From Conidiobolus incongruus B7586 (taxonomy: Eukaryota > Entomophthoromycota > Entomophthoromycetes > Entomophthorales > Conidiobolaceae), in contig JNEM01013471.1 in NCBI GenBank assembly GCA_000697335.1, positions 1 to 12,340 on the forward strand: DNA of 12,340 nt, read 5' to 3'. Below the pieces are notes generated by a model. It searched no databases. It saw only the letters and a program-made list of their open reading frames with translations, and was not told the origin of the DNA. The position numbers and the translations under genes are program-made. Shown piece after piece: positions 1 through 9,585 of the stretch; position 1 is the first letter of the stretch, and each line of letters begins with the position of its first letter.

Positions 1-972
1 ATATTAAAATATTTTTTTTGCCAATATTAGTATATATTTAAATTAATTAAAATTAAAAGATAATTAATAAATAATCTCATGTATTCTATTAATAATATTA
101 AAATAAAATAAACTAAAATAATTTAGTATAGTGAAAATATATTAAATAGTTATATTAATTCAATCATTTGTTATTAATTATTAATACATATTTAAATTAC
201 TATGAATAATCAAATATTAGAATAAAAAACTTTTATGAAATTAGCATTTTGTTAATTATACATAGTTTTCAATTTTATAATATTAATATATATTAAACCA
301 AAGAAAATCACAATATTATTTAATAATTATATATGACATCTAATAGTAATTGATATTAAGTATAAATAAAATATTTTTATCAGTTAAGCAAGTGAGTTAA
401 ATTTATAATTATGTGGTAATTAATCAATTTTTTTTCGTAACAAAGAAGATTGTATAGACAATATGGTTGATAAAATACAATTAAAGACTGTATTGATAAT
501 TTACAAATTATGGTTTTTGGTGTTGGATATTTATTTCAGTATTAATAGTACATTAAATATGAATATCAACATTTAAAATGTAATTATTATTATACTAATA
601 TTGATTTTAATATTTATCAATTGAAGTATACATGGAGAATAATTAAACTGACTTGATTGTAATATTTTTGCTTGTATTTCAACTAATAAAATTTATTTTA
701 TTCTATACAATTTAAATAAATATAAACTTATTAACGAATCCAATCTAATTTTATTTATACTATCATTTTACATTGATATTTTTCACTTTTACCCATATTT
801 TTGGCCAAATTATTGATCACAAATTGTGGCATTTTTCTAGTATGAAAATAAATTTGAAACTATAATTTCAACAATTTCTAATACAATGCATTCATATTAA
901 ATTAATAATACTTTTTATAGGATTATATAATTATATTTCATTCACATAACTATAGTTTTAATAATATCATAT

Positions 973-1011
973 TAAGAAAATCGTGGGTTACAAATGATAT
1001 TGATTTTCTTA
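973..1011. repeat. Inverted repeat, 10-bp arms and 19-base loop
   Basis: TAAGAAAATC at 973-982 is the exact reverse complement of GATTTTCTTA at 1002-1011. The sequence could fold into a hairpin as RNA or act as a paired protein site. It lies about 240 bases before the syntaxin start codon. In DNA this rich in A and T, a chance origin is quite possible. Confidence 0.4.
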
Positions 1012-1086
1012 GTGAACTGAGAATATATTCACATTATGTAACACTTTACTCATAAAACTATTTAACTCATACAATATTCCAATATT

Positions 1087-1101
1087 TGCGGTTTAACCGC
1101 A
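1087..1101. promoter_or_regulatory. CGG-N5-CCG palindrome, possible zinc-cluster factor site
   Basis: The arms TGCGGTT and AACCGCA are perfect inverted repeats around a single T. The core reads CGG, five bases, CCG (1089-1099). Inverted CGG/CCG triplets with a fixed spacer are the known style of binding site for fungal Zn2Cys6 transcription factors. The site lies about 150 bases upstream of the syntaxin start, and such a G/C-rich block stands out in its surroundings. That it is a binding site is inference. Confidence 0.4.
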
Positions 1102-1115
1102 TTAATTTAATACAG

Positions 1116-1120
1116 CCAAT
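1116..1120 (+). promoter_or_regulatory. CCAAT box upstream of the syntaxin gene
   Basis: A plain CCAAT pentamer sits 131 bases before the start codon, a usual distance for the HAP/NF-Y complex in fungal promoters. A five-base match is weak evidence alone, but the position fits. Confidence 0.35.
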
Positions 1121-1208
1121 TAGCAACAAGAAAACCGAATCAAATTCAATTAAAAAACAATCTGATATCTATGGATCAGACTTGATTCTGCCAAGTATAA
1201 TTCAATAA

Positions 1209-1240
1209 CTCTTTCATTTTTCATAATATTTTTTCTATTT
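1209..1240 (+). promoter_or_regulatory. T/C-rich stretch before the start codon
   Basis: A pyrimidine-dominated run ends about ten bases before the ATG. Such tracts are common just upstream of fungal transcription or translation starts. The ATG at 1251 has A at position -3, which is the favoured context. The transcription start cannot be placed from sequence alone. Confidence 0.35.
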
Positions 1241-1250
1241 GTAATTAATA

Positions 1251-2543
1251 ATGAGTCGAGACCGCTTAGCAGAATTAAGAGTAACCAATGAAAATACATA
1301 ATATTAAAGATTTAATCATTTATATTTCGTAATGCATAATAGAATAATTCCAACTATCAACAAGACCTGGAAATGGGTACTATGCCCCCCGCCTACGAGC
1401 CAAACGGTTATCTCAAAGAAGTCAGTTTATTACTTTTTCAGCATCATCAATTTATTCACTCACTTCATTAGGTTTCAGCAATTAAAACTGAAATTGAAAC
1501 ATTCAATGCTATGATTAGAAAAATTAGCAATCTTCATGAACAATCTTTGAATGCGGTAGGTGATTCTCAGCTCCAAGGTAATTTCTTTATTCCTGCGCTA
1601 TATGTTATATAATTTTTATTTTTAGAATGCAATGCTCAAATGGATGAACTCACTGGTGAAGCCAAAGGCCTAATGCAAAACATTAAAGGAAGACTCAAGG
1701 GTATTGAAATATAATAATTTTATGATTTCATATCTAACATCCTACAGTTATGCAAACAATGAAAGTCAGAGATCATTCCGAGCTTAAAATTTTGCAAAGC
1801 CAATATTCCACCCTTAAAAAACAATTTATGGAATCTATTTCTACTTATCAAAAGATTGAAAAGCAATACAGAGCAAAATATAAAGAAAGGATGGAACACC
1901 AGTACAGAATTGGTACTATTTCAAAATTCATATTATTTGCTTTATTAATTTTTAATTTTAGTTAGGCCTGATGCCACCGACGAAGAGGTTGCAGAGGCTT
2001 TGGATGATGATCTTATTCGCCCTATTTTTGCACAATCTGTAATTAATGATTATGTCTTATTATTTGATTACATTAATAACATATTTATAGGTTTTGAATA
2101 CAGCCCGTGTTGGTCAAGCAAAACAAGCTCTTAAAGAAGTCCAGGATCGTCATATGGATATTCAAAAAATTGTCAAAAGTATTGAGGTATTCCTCATGAA
2201 AAAAATATCGTAATCTTCAATTTACTGACCTTTGAGTAATAGGAACTCAATCAATTATACACCGAAATGCAATATATGGTGGAACAGCAGGATGTATTGG
2301 TTGATAATATTGAAACACATGTCGAATCGGCAACTGCTGCTATTGAACAAGCAAATGTACACTTAACCACTGCTACAAATACTGCTCGTGCCACTCGCAA
2401 GGTACATTATTTATAACATTGCATATTTATTCTTTTACCAATTTATCTTGTAGAAAAAATGGTTCCTTCTTGGAATTGCTATCATCTTATTAGCTATCAT
2501 TGCTCTTATTATTTACTTTTCCATTCCAAAAGGTCAATCTTAA
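1251..2543 (+). CDS. Plasma-membrane syntaxin (Qa-SNARE), Sso1/syntaxin-1 class, nine exons
   Basis: This is the t-SNARE of exocytosis, which forms the SNARE bundle with SNAP-25/Sec9-like and synaptobrevin-like proteins at the plasma membrane. Exons: 1251-1280, 1343-1420, 1472-1577, 1626-1700, 1748-1912, 1962-2038, 2091-2186, 2243-2401, 2454-2543. The eight introns are 47-62 bp, all GT-AG, and splice to one open frame of 291 residues, the usual family length. Seen in order: an N-terminal peptide MSRDRLAELR like the Sec1/Munc18-binding DRTQEL motif of syntaxin 1; three Habc helices, about residues 33-147; a linker with VRPDAT; a SNARE motif, about 190-251, with zero-layer glutamine Q225 in VEQQD; basic residues R258, R261 and K262-K264; a membrane anchor at 265-286; and a five-residue tail. 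The start is chosen for the N-peptide and for A at -3. Intron 2 has a weak donor, GTCAGT. Assignment to the Sso class over endosomal syntaxins rests on the N-peptide and SNARE core. No transcript evidence is available. Confidence 0.93.
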
Positions 2544-3181
2544 TCCTAATAATTGAAAAAACTATTAATATTTAATTTTATTTTTTAATATCTTCCAGTT
2601 TCAATTAATATTCACATTTTTATAAAATCATTTTATTTAATAAAATGCTATAAACTATTAATTTTGTACTCATTGCATCTCAAAACCGTTAATTTATAAT
2701 GTTAATTATTTATTAATTAAAATTTCAATATTTAATAATTAAATTAATAGTTTAATACTTAATTCATAATAATTTGAAACCTTAATATTTATTAAAAAAT
2801 TCAAATAAATCACTTTAATTAATCATTTAAATGTTTTTAATAATGCACTGAATCTTAAATTAATAATTAATCACAATAAATTAGAATATATCAGGTAGAT
2901 TATTAATTCATTAATTATAATATCATAACCATTAATTATACCAACATTATAATTGATAAATATTTCTTATTATTAAAATTATAACTTATAATATATATAT
3001 AATAATTATTTCATAATAAATTATTTTTATAAATTAAGATATATAATATTAACATTTCAGAAAAATATAAATATATAAATATATAATATAAATTTAATTT
3101 TAATATTATATATAATTTGATAAAATATATCTTTTTTTATAATTCAATATTCTTTGTTTCATTTGATTATTTTGATTTTTC
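2544..3181. other. AT-rich 3' flank of the syntaxin gene
   Basis: This stretch is nearly pure A/T, with many TAATTAAT-type runs and no open frame of note on either strand. It holds the syntaxin 3' UTR and then featureless low-complexity DNA up to the edge of the 254-bp array. No RNA gene was seen. Confidence 0.7.
2639..2644 (+). terminator. Candidate polyadenylation signal AATAAA
   Basis: An AATAAA hexamer lies 96 bases after the syntaxin stop codon, a normal 3' UTR distance. The region is so A/T-rich that such hexamers are frequent, so the true cleavage site is uncertain. Confidence 0.35.
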
Positions 3182-3416
3182 AAATATATTATTAGTTTTA
3201 AATAATTAATTATATATAAAATAAAATAAATTTTTCTTTATATTTATTTTTTAAAATAATAAAAAAAATTTTTATTTAATTTTAAAATTATTTTATTATT
3301 TAATTTCTATATCAATACTAATAAATTATAATTTTAATTTTAAAAATAATATAAAAGATAAGAAATAGTAAAAATTGAGAAGAAAAAAAAATCTAGTTTA
3401 TTAGATAATTTAATGT

Positions 3417-3435
3417 CTGTCTCTTATACACATCT
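3417..3435 (+). other. Tn5 mosaic end / Nextera adapter, copy 1
   Basis: CTGTCTCTTATACACATCT matches all 19 bases of the engineered hyperactive Tn5 mosaic end, the reverse complement of the Nextera transposase adapter core. Natural IS50 outside and inside ends differ from it at several positions, so the sequence points to a library, not to the organism. Confidence 0.97.
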
Positions 3436-3670
3436 AAATATATTATTAGTTTTAAATAATTAATTATATATAAAATAAAATAAATTTTTCTTTATATTTA
3501 TTTTTTAAAATAATAAAAAAAATTTTTATTTAATTTTAAAATTATTTTATTATTTAATTTCTATATCAATACTAATAAATTATAATTTTAATTTTAAAAA
3601 TAATATAAAAGATAAGAAATAGTAAAAATTGAGAAGAAAAAAAAATCTAGTTTATTAGATAATTTAATGT

Positions 3671-3689
3671 CTGTCTCTTATACACATCT
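3671..3689 (+). other. Tn5 mosaic end / Nextera adapter, copy 2
   Basis: All 19 bases match the mosaic end, 254 bases after copy 1 and in the same orientation and surroundings. Confidence 0.97.
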
Positions 3690-3924
3690 AAATATATTAT
3701 TAGTTTTAAATAATTAATTATATATAAAATAAAATAAATTTTTCTTTATATTTATTTTTTAAAATAATAAAAAAAATTTTTATTTAATTTTAAAATTATT
3801 TTATTATTTAATTTCTATATCAATACTAATAAATTATAATTTTAATTTTAAAAATAATATAAAAGATAAGAAATAGTAAAAATTGAGAAGAAAAAAAAAT
3901 CTAGTTTATTAGATAATTTAATGT

Positions 3925-3943
3925 CTGTCTCTTATACACATCT
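3925..3943 (+). other. Tn5 mosaic end / Nextera adapter, copy 3
   Basis: All 19 bases match the mosaic end, 254 bases after copy 2 and in the same surroundings. Confidence 0.97.
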
Positions 3944-4178
3944 AAATATATTATTAGTTTTAAATAATTAATTATATATAAAATAAAATAAATTTTTCTT
4001 TATATTTATTTTTTAAAATAATAAAAAAAATTTTTATTTAATTTTAAAATTATTTTATTATTTAATTTCTATATCAATACTAATAAATTATAATTTTAAT
4101 TTTAAAAATAATATAAAAGATAAGAAATAGTAAAAATTGAGAAGAAAAAAAAATCTAGTTTATTAGATAATTTAATGT

Positions 4179-4197
4179 CTGTCTCTTATACACATCT
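4179..4197 (+). other. Tn5 mosaic end / Nextera adapter, copy 4
   Basis: All 19 bases match the mosaic end, 254 bases after copy 3 and in the same surroundings. Confidence 0.97.
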
Positions 4198-4432
4198 AAA
4201 TATATTATTAGTTTTAAATAATTAATTATATATAAAATAAAATAAATTTTTCTTTATATTTATTTTTTAAAATAATAAAAAAAATTTTTATTTAATTTTA
4301 AAATTATTTTATTATTTAATTTCTATATCAATACTAATAAATTATAATTTTAATTTTAAAAATAATATAAAAGATAAGAAATAGTAAAAATTGAGAAGAA
4401 AAAAAAATCTAGTTTATTAGATAATTTAATGT

Positions 4433-4451
4433 CTGTCTCTTATACACATCT
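4433..4451 (+). other. Tn5 mosaic end / Nextera adapter, copy 5
   Basis: All 19 bases match the mosaic end, 254 bases after copy 4. It is the last copy in the array. The following partial unit departs from the repeat at 4647, before a further adapter would be reached. Confidence 0.97.
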
Positions 4452-4646
4452 AAATATATTATTAGTTTTAAATAATTAATTATATATAAAATAAAATAAA
4501 TTTTTCTTTATATTTATTTTTTAAAATAATAAAAAAAATTTTTATTTAATTTTAAAATTATTTTATTATTTAATTTCTATATCAATACTAATAAATTATA
4601 ATTTTAATTTTAAAAATAATATAAAAGATAAGAAATAGTAAAAATT

Positions 4647-4723
4647 TAAAAAAAACACTTAGTTTATTAAAAAATTGAATATTATTTATATAATTAATTT
4701 ATCTATAAAAATATTAATTAATT
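4647..4723. other. Short AT-rich link between array and retrotransposon
   Basis: At 4647 the sequence leaves the exact repeat but still resembles the last part of the unit, sharing AGTTTATTA in a similar position. This suggests that it is the true genomic continuation, or a diverged copy of the same segment. The last five bases, TAATT, are the candidate target duplication of the retrotransposon that follows. Confidence 0.5.
4719..4723. repeat. Candidate target-site duplication, left copy
   Basis: TAATT lies immediately before the 5' LTR and again immediately after the 3' LTR. Five bases is the normal duplication length for Ty3/gypsy elements. The match is not strong proof in DNA this A/T-rich, but it falls exactly where equal 519-bp LTRs predict. 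Confidence 0.55.
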
Positions 4724-5242
4724 TGTTATAATATATTTATATTTATCTAACAACTATATAAGCTTAATTGTTAAACCTTAATAATAGAAGAACTTTTATC
4801 TTTTAACTATTAAATTAATAAGCTTTTTTGCTTTTAGATTAATATAAATATTTTATCTACTTAAAGTATTAGTTGTAAGTAGAATATCTATATCAATTAT
4901 CAGTAAAACTAATTTATATTAAATTTATTATTGCTATTATTAAGAATAACCTTCTTTAAATAATATAGAAATGGTTTGTTACTATATCTATATTTAATAT
5001 AACTAATAAGTTTAACCTTAACTTTCCAATACTTCTTTTAAGATTATATATTATATATTATATTTTTTTATTTATATTAACTCTCTTTTATAATATCTTA
5101 AGATCTTTAATTAGCAATAATATTAGATTTTTATATCAGATATTAATAGTTATGATAATATTTTATAAATTTAATATTTTATGGGAATATTAATCTTAAC
5201 TCTTTAAACCTTAGATTAATTTATATTTGTTTAATCTTGATA
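4724..5242 (+). repeat. 5' LTR of the Ty3/gypsy fossil
   Basis: The LTR begins TGTTATAATATA and aligns along its whole length with 9586-10104. It ends in TA, where an intact LTR would usually end in CA. Over the first 120 bases about 17 positions differ from the 3' LTR by eye, 14 of them transitions. The difference is inflated by repeat-induced mutation and is not a clock. Confidence 0.87.
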
Positions 5243-6350
5243 GCATATTCTATTTTTTTTAAAAAATAAACATTGAAATATCAATTATATCTTTTATTAT
5301 TATTATCTACTAGATGCTTATTTACTAATATATATTAATTATGTTTATGATACTTATTATAATAGTTATAATAATGAAACCTTTACTTAATTTAATAATT
5401 AAAAAGAGATCTAATAAAACTTAGCTTTAAATAACTATTAATAACTATGTTAACTTATCTAATCTTATATTTTCTAACTAGATTACATATAATAAAATTA
5501 TTTTTGATACTCTATTTTTAGGGAATTTTAAAGATATTAACTTATATATTTAGAAACTTAACTAATATATTAACTATTAAAATTAAAACTATAATAAAAA
5601 CTCTATTATTATAAATTTAATGAAAAATTTATTATAAGAAGAAGTTTATATTTAAGTTAAAACTACATTAGAAAAAAAATTTACTTTATTTAGCAGTATT
5701 ATAGAGCTTAAGAGAAGATTTTATATATTTTTAGATTTAAAAATTCCTTTGATAAAACTAATATTTAAATAAACAAATATACTTAAAAAGTTAGAGAATA
5801 TATTAATAAGTATATTATTTGATATATAAGCTTGTTGGAAAGATTTATATTATCCTTTAAAGTTTAAAATATATTTTTCATTAATAATTTGTTTTTTTAT
5901 TAAAGAGAAAAACTTAACAAAATATTAACTAATAATTTACTTTAAGAAACTATAGAAAAAGTTATTAAATTAGAACAAAAAAATTTATCAAGCAATTATT
6001 AATTAAAACCCTATTTACACCTAGCTAATTAAAATACAAAATCTAATAATTATATCCTTCTATAATAATAAGTTAATTATAAAATATCTTTAAACTTATG
6101 TTTAATATCTGTTAAACTTAAATATCAGAAAATAAATTATAAATATAACTTAAATAATCAAAAAACTTAATAAGTCTTTAAAACAACTATTACTAATATA
6201 AAACAAACAGAATTAAGTTTAATAGAGTTGAATAGTGATAAATTACTAGCTATTATCTTAAACTAAACTTTTATCTTTATTTTACACTTATTTATTAAAA
6301 TTAAAATAGGAGAAATTGAACTATATTGTATAATTAATATTAGTGGTTTA
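5243..6350 (+). mobile_element. Leader and gag-like part of the fossil
   Basis: This is the stretch between the 5' LTR and the protease/pol part. A primer-binding site should start right after 5242, but I cannot match it to a particular tRNA. Gag is assigned from its place in the element and not from a recognised motif. Confidence 0.45.
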
Positions 6351-8250
6351 AAATGTTATATGTTAAAAAAATTAACAAGAAAATATAAGTTTAAATATCT
6401 CTTAAATAATAAACCTTATAGAGTTAATATTATTGATAATAAAATAATAAATAACAAGAACTTAATTATATACCTTATTATAATGTTTATAAAAGATATT
6501 AATATTACAGTATCATTTTACTTGATTAATTTACTTATATTAATTATTTTAAGAATATAATTTTATAACAAAATATCCCTTATATTAATTTTATAACTAG
6601 ATAAATTATAATTACTAAACCCTTAATATTTCTTATTAAAATCTCTTTCTTTAAGATAAAACTAAATAAATTATACTTTATGTTTAAAAATAATAAACTA
6701 AATATTTTATTAAATTATTAATAGTTTAAAAGTGGTTTTTTTAAAAAACTTATTAGTAAACTTCTAAAATACTCTAATATAAATTATATTATTAATTTAA
6801 CTAATAGATAATTATTAAGAAATATAACTATATACTCAATATCTATAAAATAAAGTAATTATTTAAAATAGTATTTAAAAGAATATTTAAAAAAAGATTT
6901 AATTTATTATTTTTTATCTTTTATTAATACCCTTATATTATTTATTAAAGAAAAGAAGGTATTTAGAGAATTTGCTATGATGATTAAAAGTTAAACAATT
7001 TAATTATTAAAGATAATTTTCTATTACTATTAATTATTAAATTTCTTAACTAAGTGAAAGATGCAAAAATATATGCAAGACTTAATTTATATAATTCTTA
7101 TCACCTAATCTAAATTAAAATTAGTGATAAATAGAAAATAACTTTAAAATATCAATTTAATTTATTTATATAGTTAGTTATACCTTTTAATTTAACTAAT
7201 ATATCTATTAAATTTTAATAGTATATTATAAAAGTTTTATATTTATTTCTTAACCTATTTGTTATAATCTATTTAGATAATATATTAATATACAGTTAAA
7301 ATAAAGAAGAATATATTTATAATATTTAAGAAGTATTAAGAAATTTCAAAGACAATAATTTATATGTTAAATTAAAGAAAAATAAAATTTATACTAAGTT
7401 AACTACTTTTTTAAAATATTATATTACTCTAGAAGGAATTTCTATTAATATTAATTAAGTTAAAAAGAAAATAAATTAAAAAACTCCTAGTAATAAAAAG
7501 GAGATATAAAGTTTCTTTAATATTGCAAATTTCTTAAAGATATTAATCTTTAACTTTAGTAATATTATACTTTTTTTAACTAAACTTATTAAAAAAGATT
7601 AATAATTTGAATAGAACATGAATAATTAGTTTATTTTTAAATAACTTATTTATTAACTAACACTTTTATACTATATTATTTAAACTATAATCTATTATAT
7701 AAATTATATATTAATATCTTAAACTTTACTATAAGTATAATATTGAAGTAAGAATAATGTTTTATTAGATACTTCTCTGAAAAATTTATTTTTACTAAAA
7801 TTAATTATAAAATATATAATAAAGAATTATTAAGTACTGTAAAAGCTCTAAAGTATTTTTTAGTTTATATATTATCTTCCCTATATATTATAATAATATA
7901 CTCTAATTATAAAAACTTTAAATACTCTATGTTAATTAAACTTTTAAATTTTAAACAAATTTATTAAAGTTGAACTTTTTTATAATATAACTTCAAAATT
8001 AAATATATAGCTAGTTTAAAGAATTTAATTACTGATAAACTTAATTATAATCTTTTATATAAAATCACTTTTAATAAACTACTTTAAATTAATTGAAAAA
8101 ATCTACTAATCTTTAAATATCTTTACACTTTATTTAAATTTTAATAACTTAATAAAAAAATTGTTAAGAATATTTAAAAATTTATAAAGAATAATAAAAC
8201 TATAAAAAATATCTTAAAATTAATCTTATAGTATAAAACAAACAAATACA
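6351..8250 (+). mobile_element. Protease, reverse transcriptase and RNase H part of the fossil
   Basis: A reverse-transcriptase signature of the Ty3/gypsy kind, with a Y-L-D core followed by hydrophobic residues, can be read near 7255-7295. The preceding kilobase sits where protease and the RT palm should be, and the following part where RNase H should be. A short open stretch at 6360-6560 is a piece of this decayed region and not a gene. Inner boundaries are approximate. Confidence 0.6.
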
Positions 8251-9576
8251 CAGAATCTAATGAGTTGATTTATTATAATAATTTAATTATAGTTTTTAGT
8301 ACAAAAAACAAGCATGTTATTTGAAAATAATATTATAATAAAATTATTATAGGTTATAGTAGAATCAACATGACTTTAAAAATCATCACTAGATAATTTA
8401 ACTAACTTAAATTAAAATAATCAGTTATTGAATATATCAACAAATATTAATGATATTTTATTAATAAACTTAATAATCAAACTCTAAATAGTTTTTTATA
8501 ACCTTTACTTATATCTTATACTTTATTTATATAAGTATCTATGGATTCTATTATGTCTTTACTTAACTTAAAAAGGTTCAACATTATTTTAATGATTATA
8601 AATTACTTAACCAAAATTACTTAGTTTATATTATATAGAAATAACATAAATATTTTTAATTATATTAAGTGATTTATAAAAAATTATTTTAGAAGATTTA
8701 AAACCTTTTATAATATTATAAGTAACTATAATAAAATATTTATATTTTAATATTAGTAAGATTTTATTAAAAATATTAAAATATAACTTTAGATGTTTTT
8801 AAGGTACTATCTTTAAATTAATCACTAAACTAAATAAACTAACCAAATTTTAAAATAATACCTTAAGCAATATGTAATTTACAAATAAGCAAACTAAATA
8901 GATTTGCTTTCTTTAATAGAATTTGCTTATAATAACTCTTATTATAAATTAATTAAAATAAACCTTTTTGAAGCTTTAAGAGGTTATAATTTATCTTTTA
9001 TAATTAGTAAAGTTAATACTCAATTTCTTGAATTAAAAGAGTATATTTAATAAATAACTGCTTTATATAATAAACTAATAAAAACTTTCTAACAGGCACA
9101 AAAAGATTATAAAATAATATATAACAAAAAATCAACAAAGAATAAAAATATTAACCTTATTAAAGAATTAGTATTCATTAATACAAAAGACTTAAGATTA
9201 ATAAAACCTTTTAAGAAACTCAATGTTAAATTTATCAAACCCTTTTTGGTTATAAAAAAAATTAATGATATTACTTATCAGATTAAATTACCTAAATAAC
9301 TTAGATTATACAATGTTCTTTACTTATTACAACTAAAAGTTATGCTAAAAGATTTTAGTTTTAAATAACAAACTTTACCTAGTTAAATTAAAAATATAAA
9401 AGACAAATATAAAATTAATGAAATATTTATTAAACACATTACTTATAGTGAAAAACATTATTTAGTTTATCAAAAAAGATATTTTATAGTTGAATAATAA
9501 TAGATTAAAGCTAAAAATATTAATGTTTTTAAATTAATCAACAAGTTCTTTAAGAAACCTAAAAACTTAACTTAAT
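8251..9576 (+). mobile_element. Integrase part of the fossil
   Basis: Its position after RT/RNase H fits Ty3/gypsy and argues against Ty1/copia, where integrase comes first. Near 9225-9345 a GPY/F-like module is visible: a PF-LV core, then DITYQI, then LR and NV. This module is typical of the C-terminal end of gypsy integrases. A chromodomain could lie in the last 150 bases but is too decayed to call. Confidence 0.6.
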
Positions 9577-9585
9577 AGGGAGAAA
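9577..9585 (+). other. Polypurine tract of the fossil
   Basis: AGGGAGAAA directly abuts the TG of the 3' LTR. Such a purine run is the known plus-strand primer site in LTR elements and fixes the 3' LTR start. Confidence 0.75.

Larger units (their letters stand above)
1..1250. other. AT-rich upstream intergenic region, no gene seen
   Basis: No coding exon or RNA gene could be supported on either strand. The sequence is mostly A/T with scattered stops in all frames. Complexity rises towards the syntaxin start, and the last 300 bases hold the only elements worth naming: an inverted repeat, a CGG/CCG palindrome, a CCAAT box and a T/C-rich stretch. A short exon of a heavily split gene could escape notice here. 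Confidence 0.7.
3182..4646. repeat. Array of a 254-bp unit: five exact copies plus a partial copy, probable assembly artefact
   Basis: Units span 3182-3435, 3436-3689, 3690-3943, 3944-4197 and 4198-4451, then a 195-base partial copy runs 4452-4646. The copies look identical by eye. Each full unit is 235 bases of AT-rich DNA followed by the 19-base Tn5 mosaic end. Natural satellites of this length carry differences between copies, and none would carry an engineered sequence in every unit. The likely truth is one genomic copy of the 235-base segment, multiplied by a misassembly or chimeric-molecule loop. The exact mechanism is unclear, because the adapter is followed directly by the start of the same segment in the same orientation. 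Confidence 0.95.

Noticed and set aside
1161-1180. TCTGAT / ATCAGA inverted repeat near the gene start
   Set aside because: Six-base arms with an eight-base gap are too short to be meaningful in this composition.
1332-1514. Open frame of 60 codons starting at an ATG at 1332
   Set aside because: It overlaps syntaxin exons 2 and 3 in a different frame and reads through intron 2. It is a shadow of the real gene.
1750-1965. Open frame of 71 codons as a separate small gene
   Set aside because: Its first 54 codons are syntaxin exon 5. The rest is intron 5 read through to a stop, so it is not a gene of its own.
3417-3435. Natural IS50/Tn5-type bacterial transposon insertion
   Set aside because: The sequence is the synthetic mosaic end and differs from both natural IS50 ends. 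No transposase or other transposon DNA is present.
3182-4646. Natural satellite, CRISPR-like array or regulatory tandem repeat
   Set aside because: The regular 19-mer is not a CRISPR repeat but the engineered Tn5 mosaic end. The intervening segments are identical, unlike spacers.
6360-6560. Open frame of 66 codons with a hydrophobic tail, as a possible small membrane protein
   Set aside because: It lies inside the decayed Ty3/gypsy element. Its hydrophobic look comes from A/T-rich codons, so it is best seen as a remnant.
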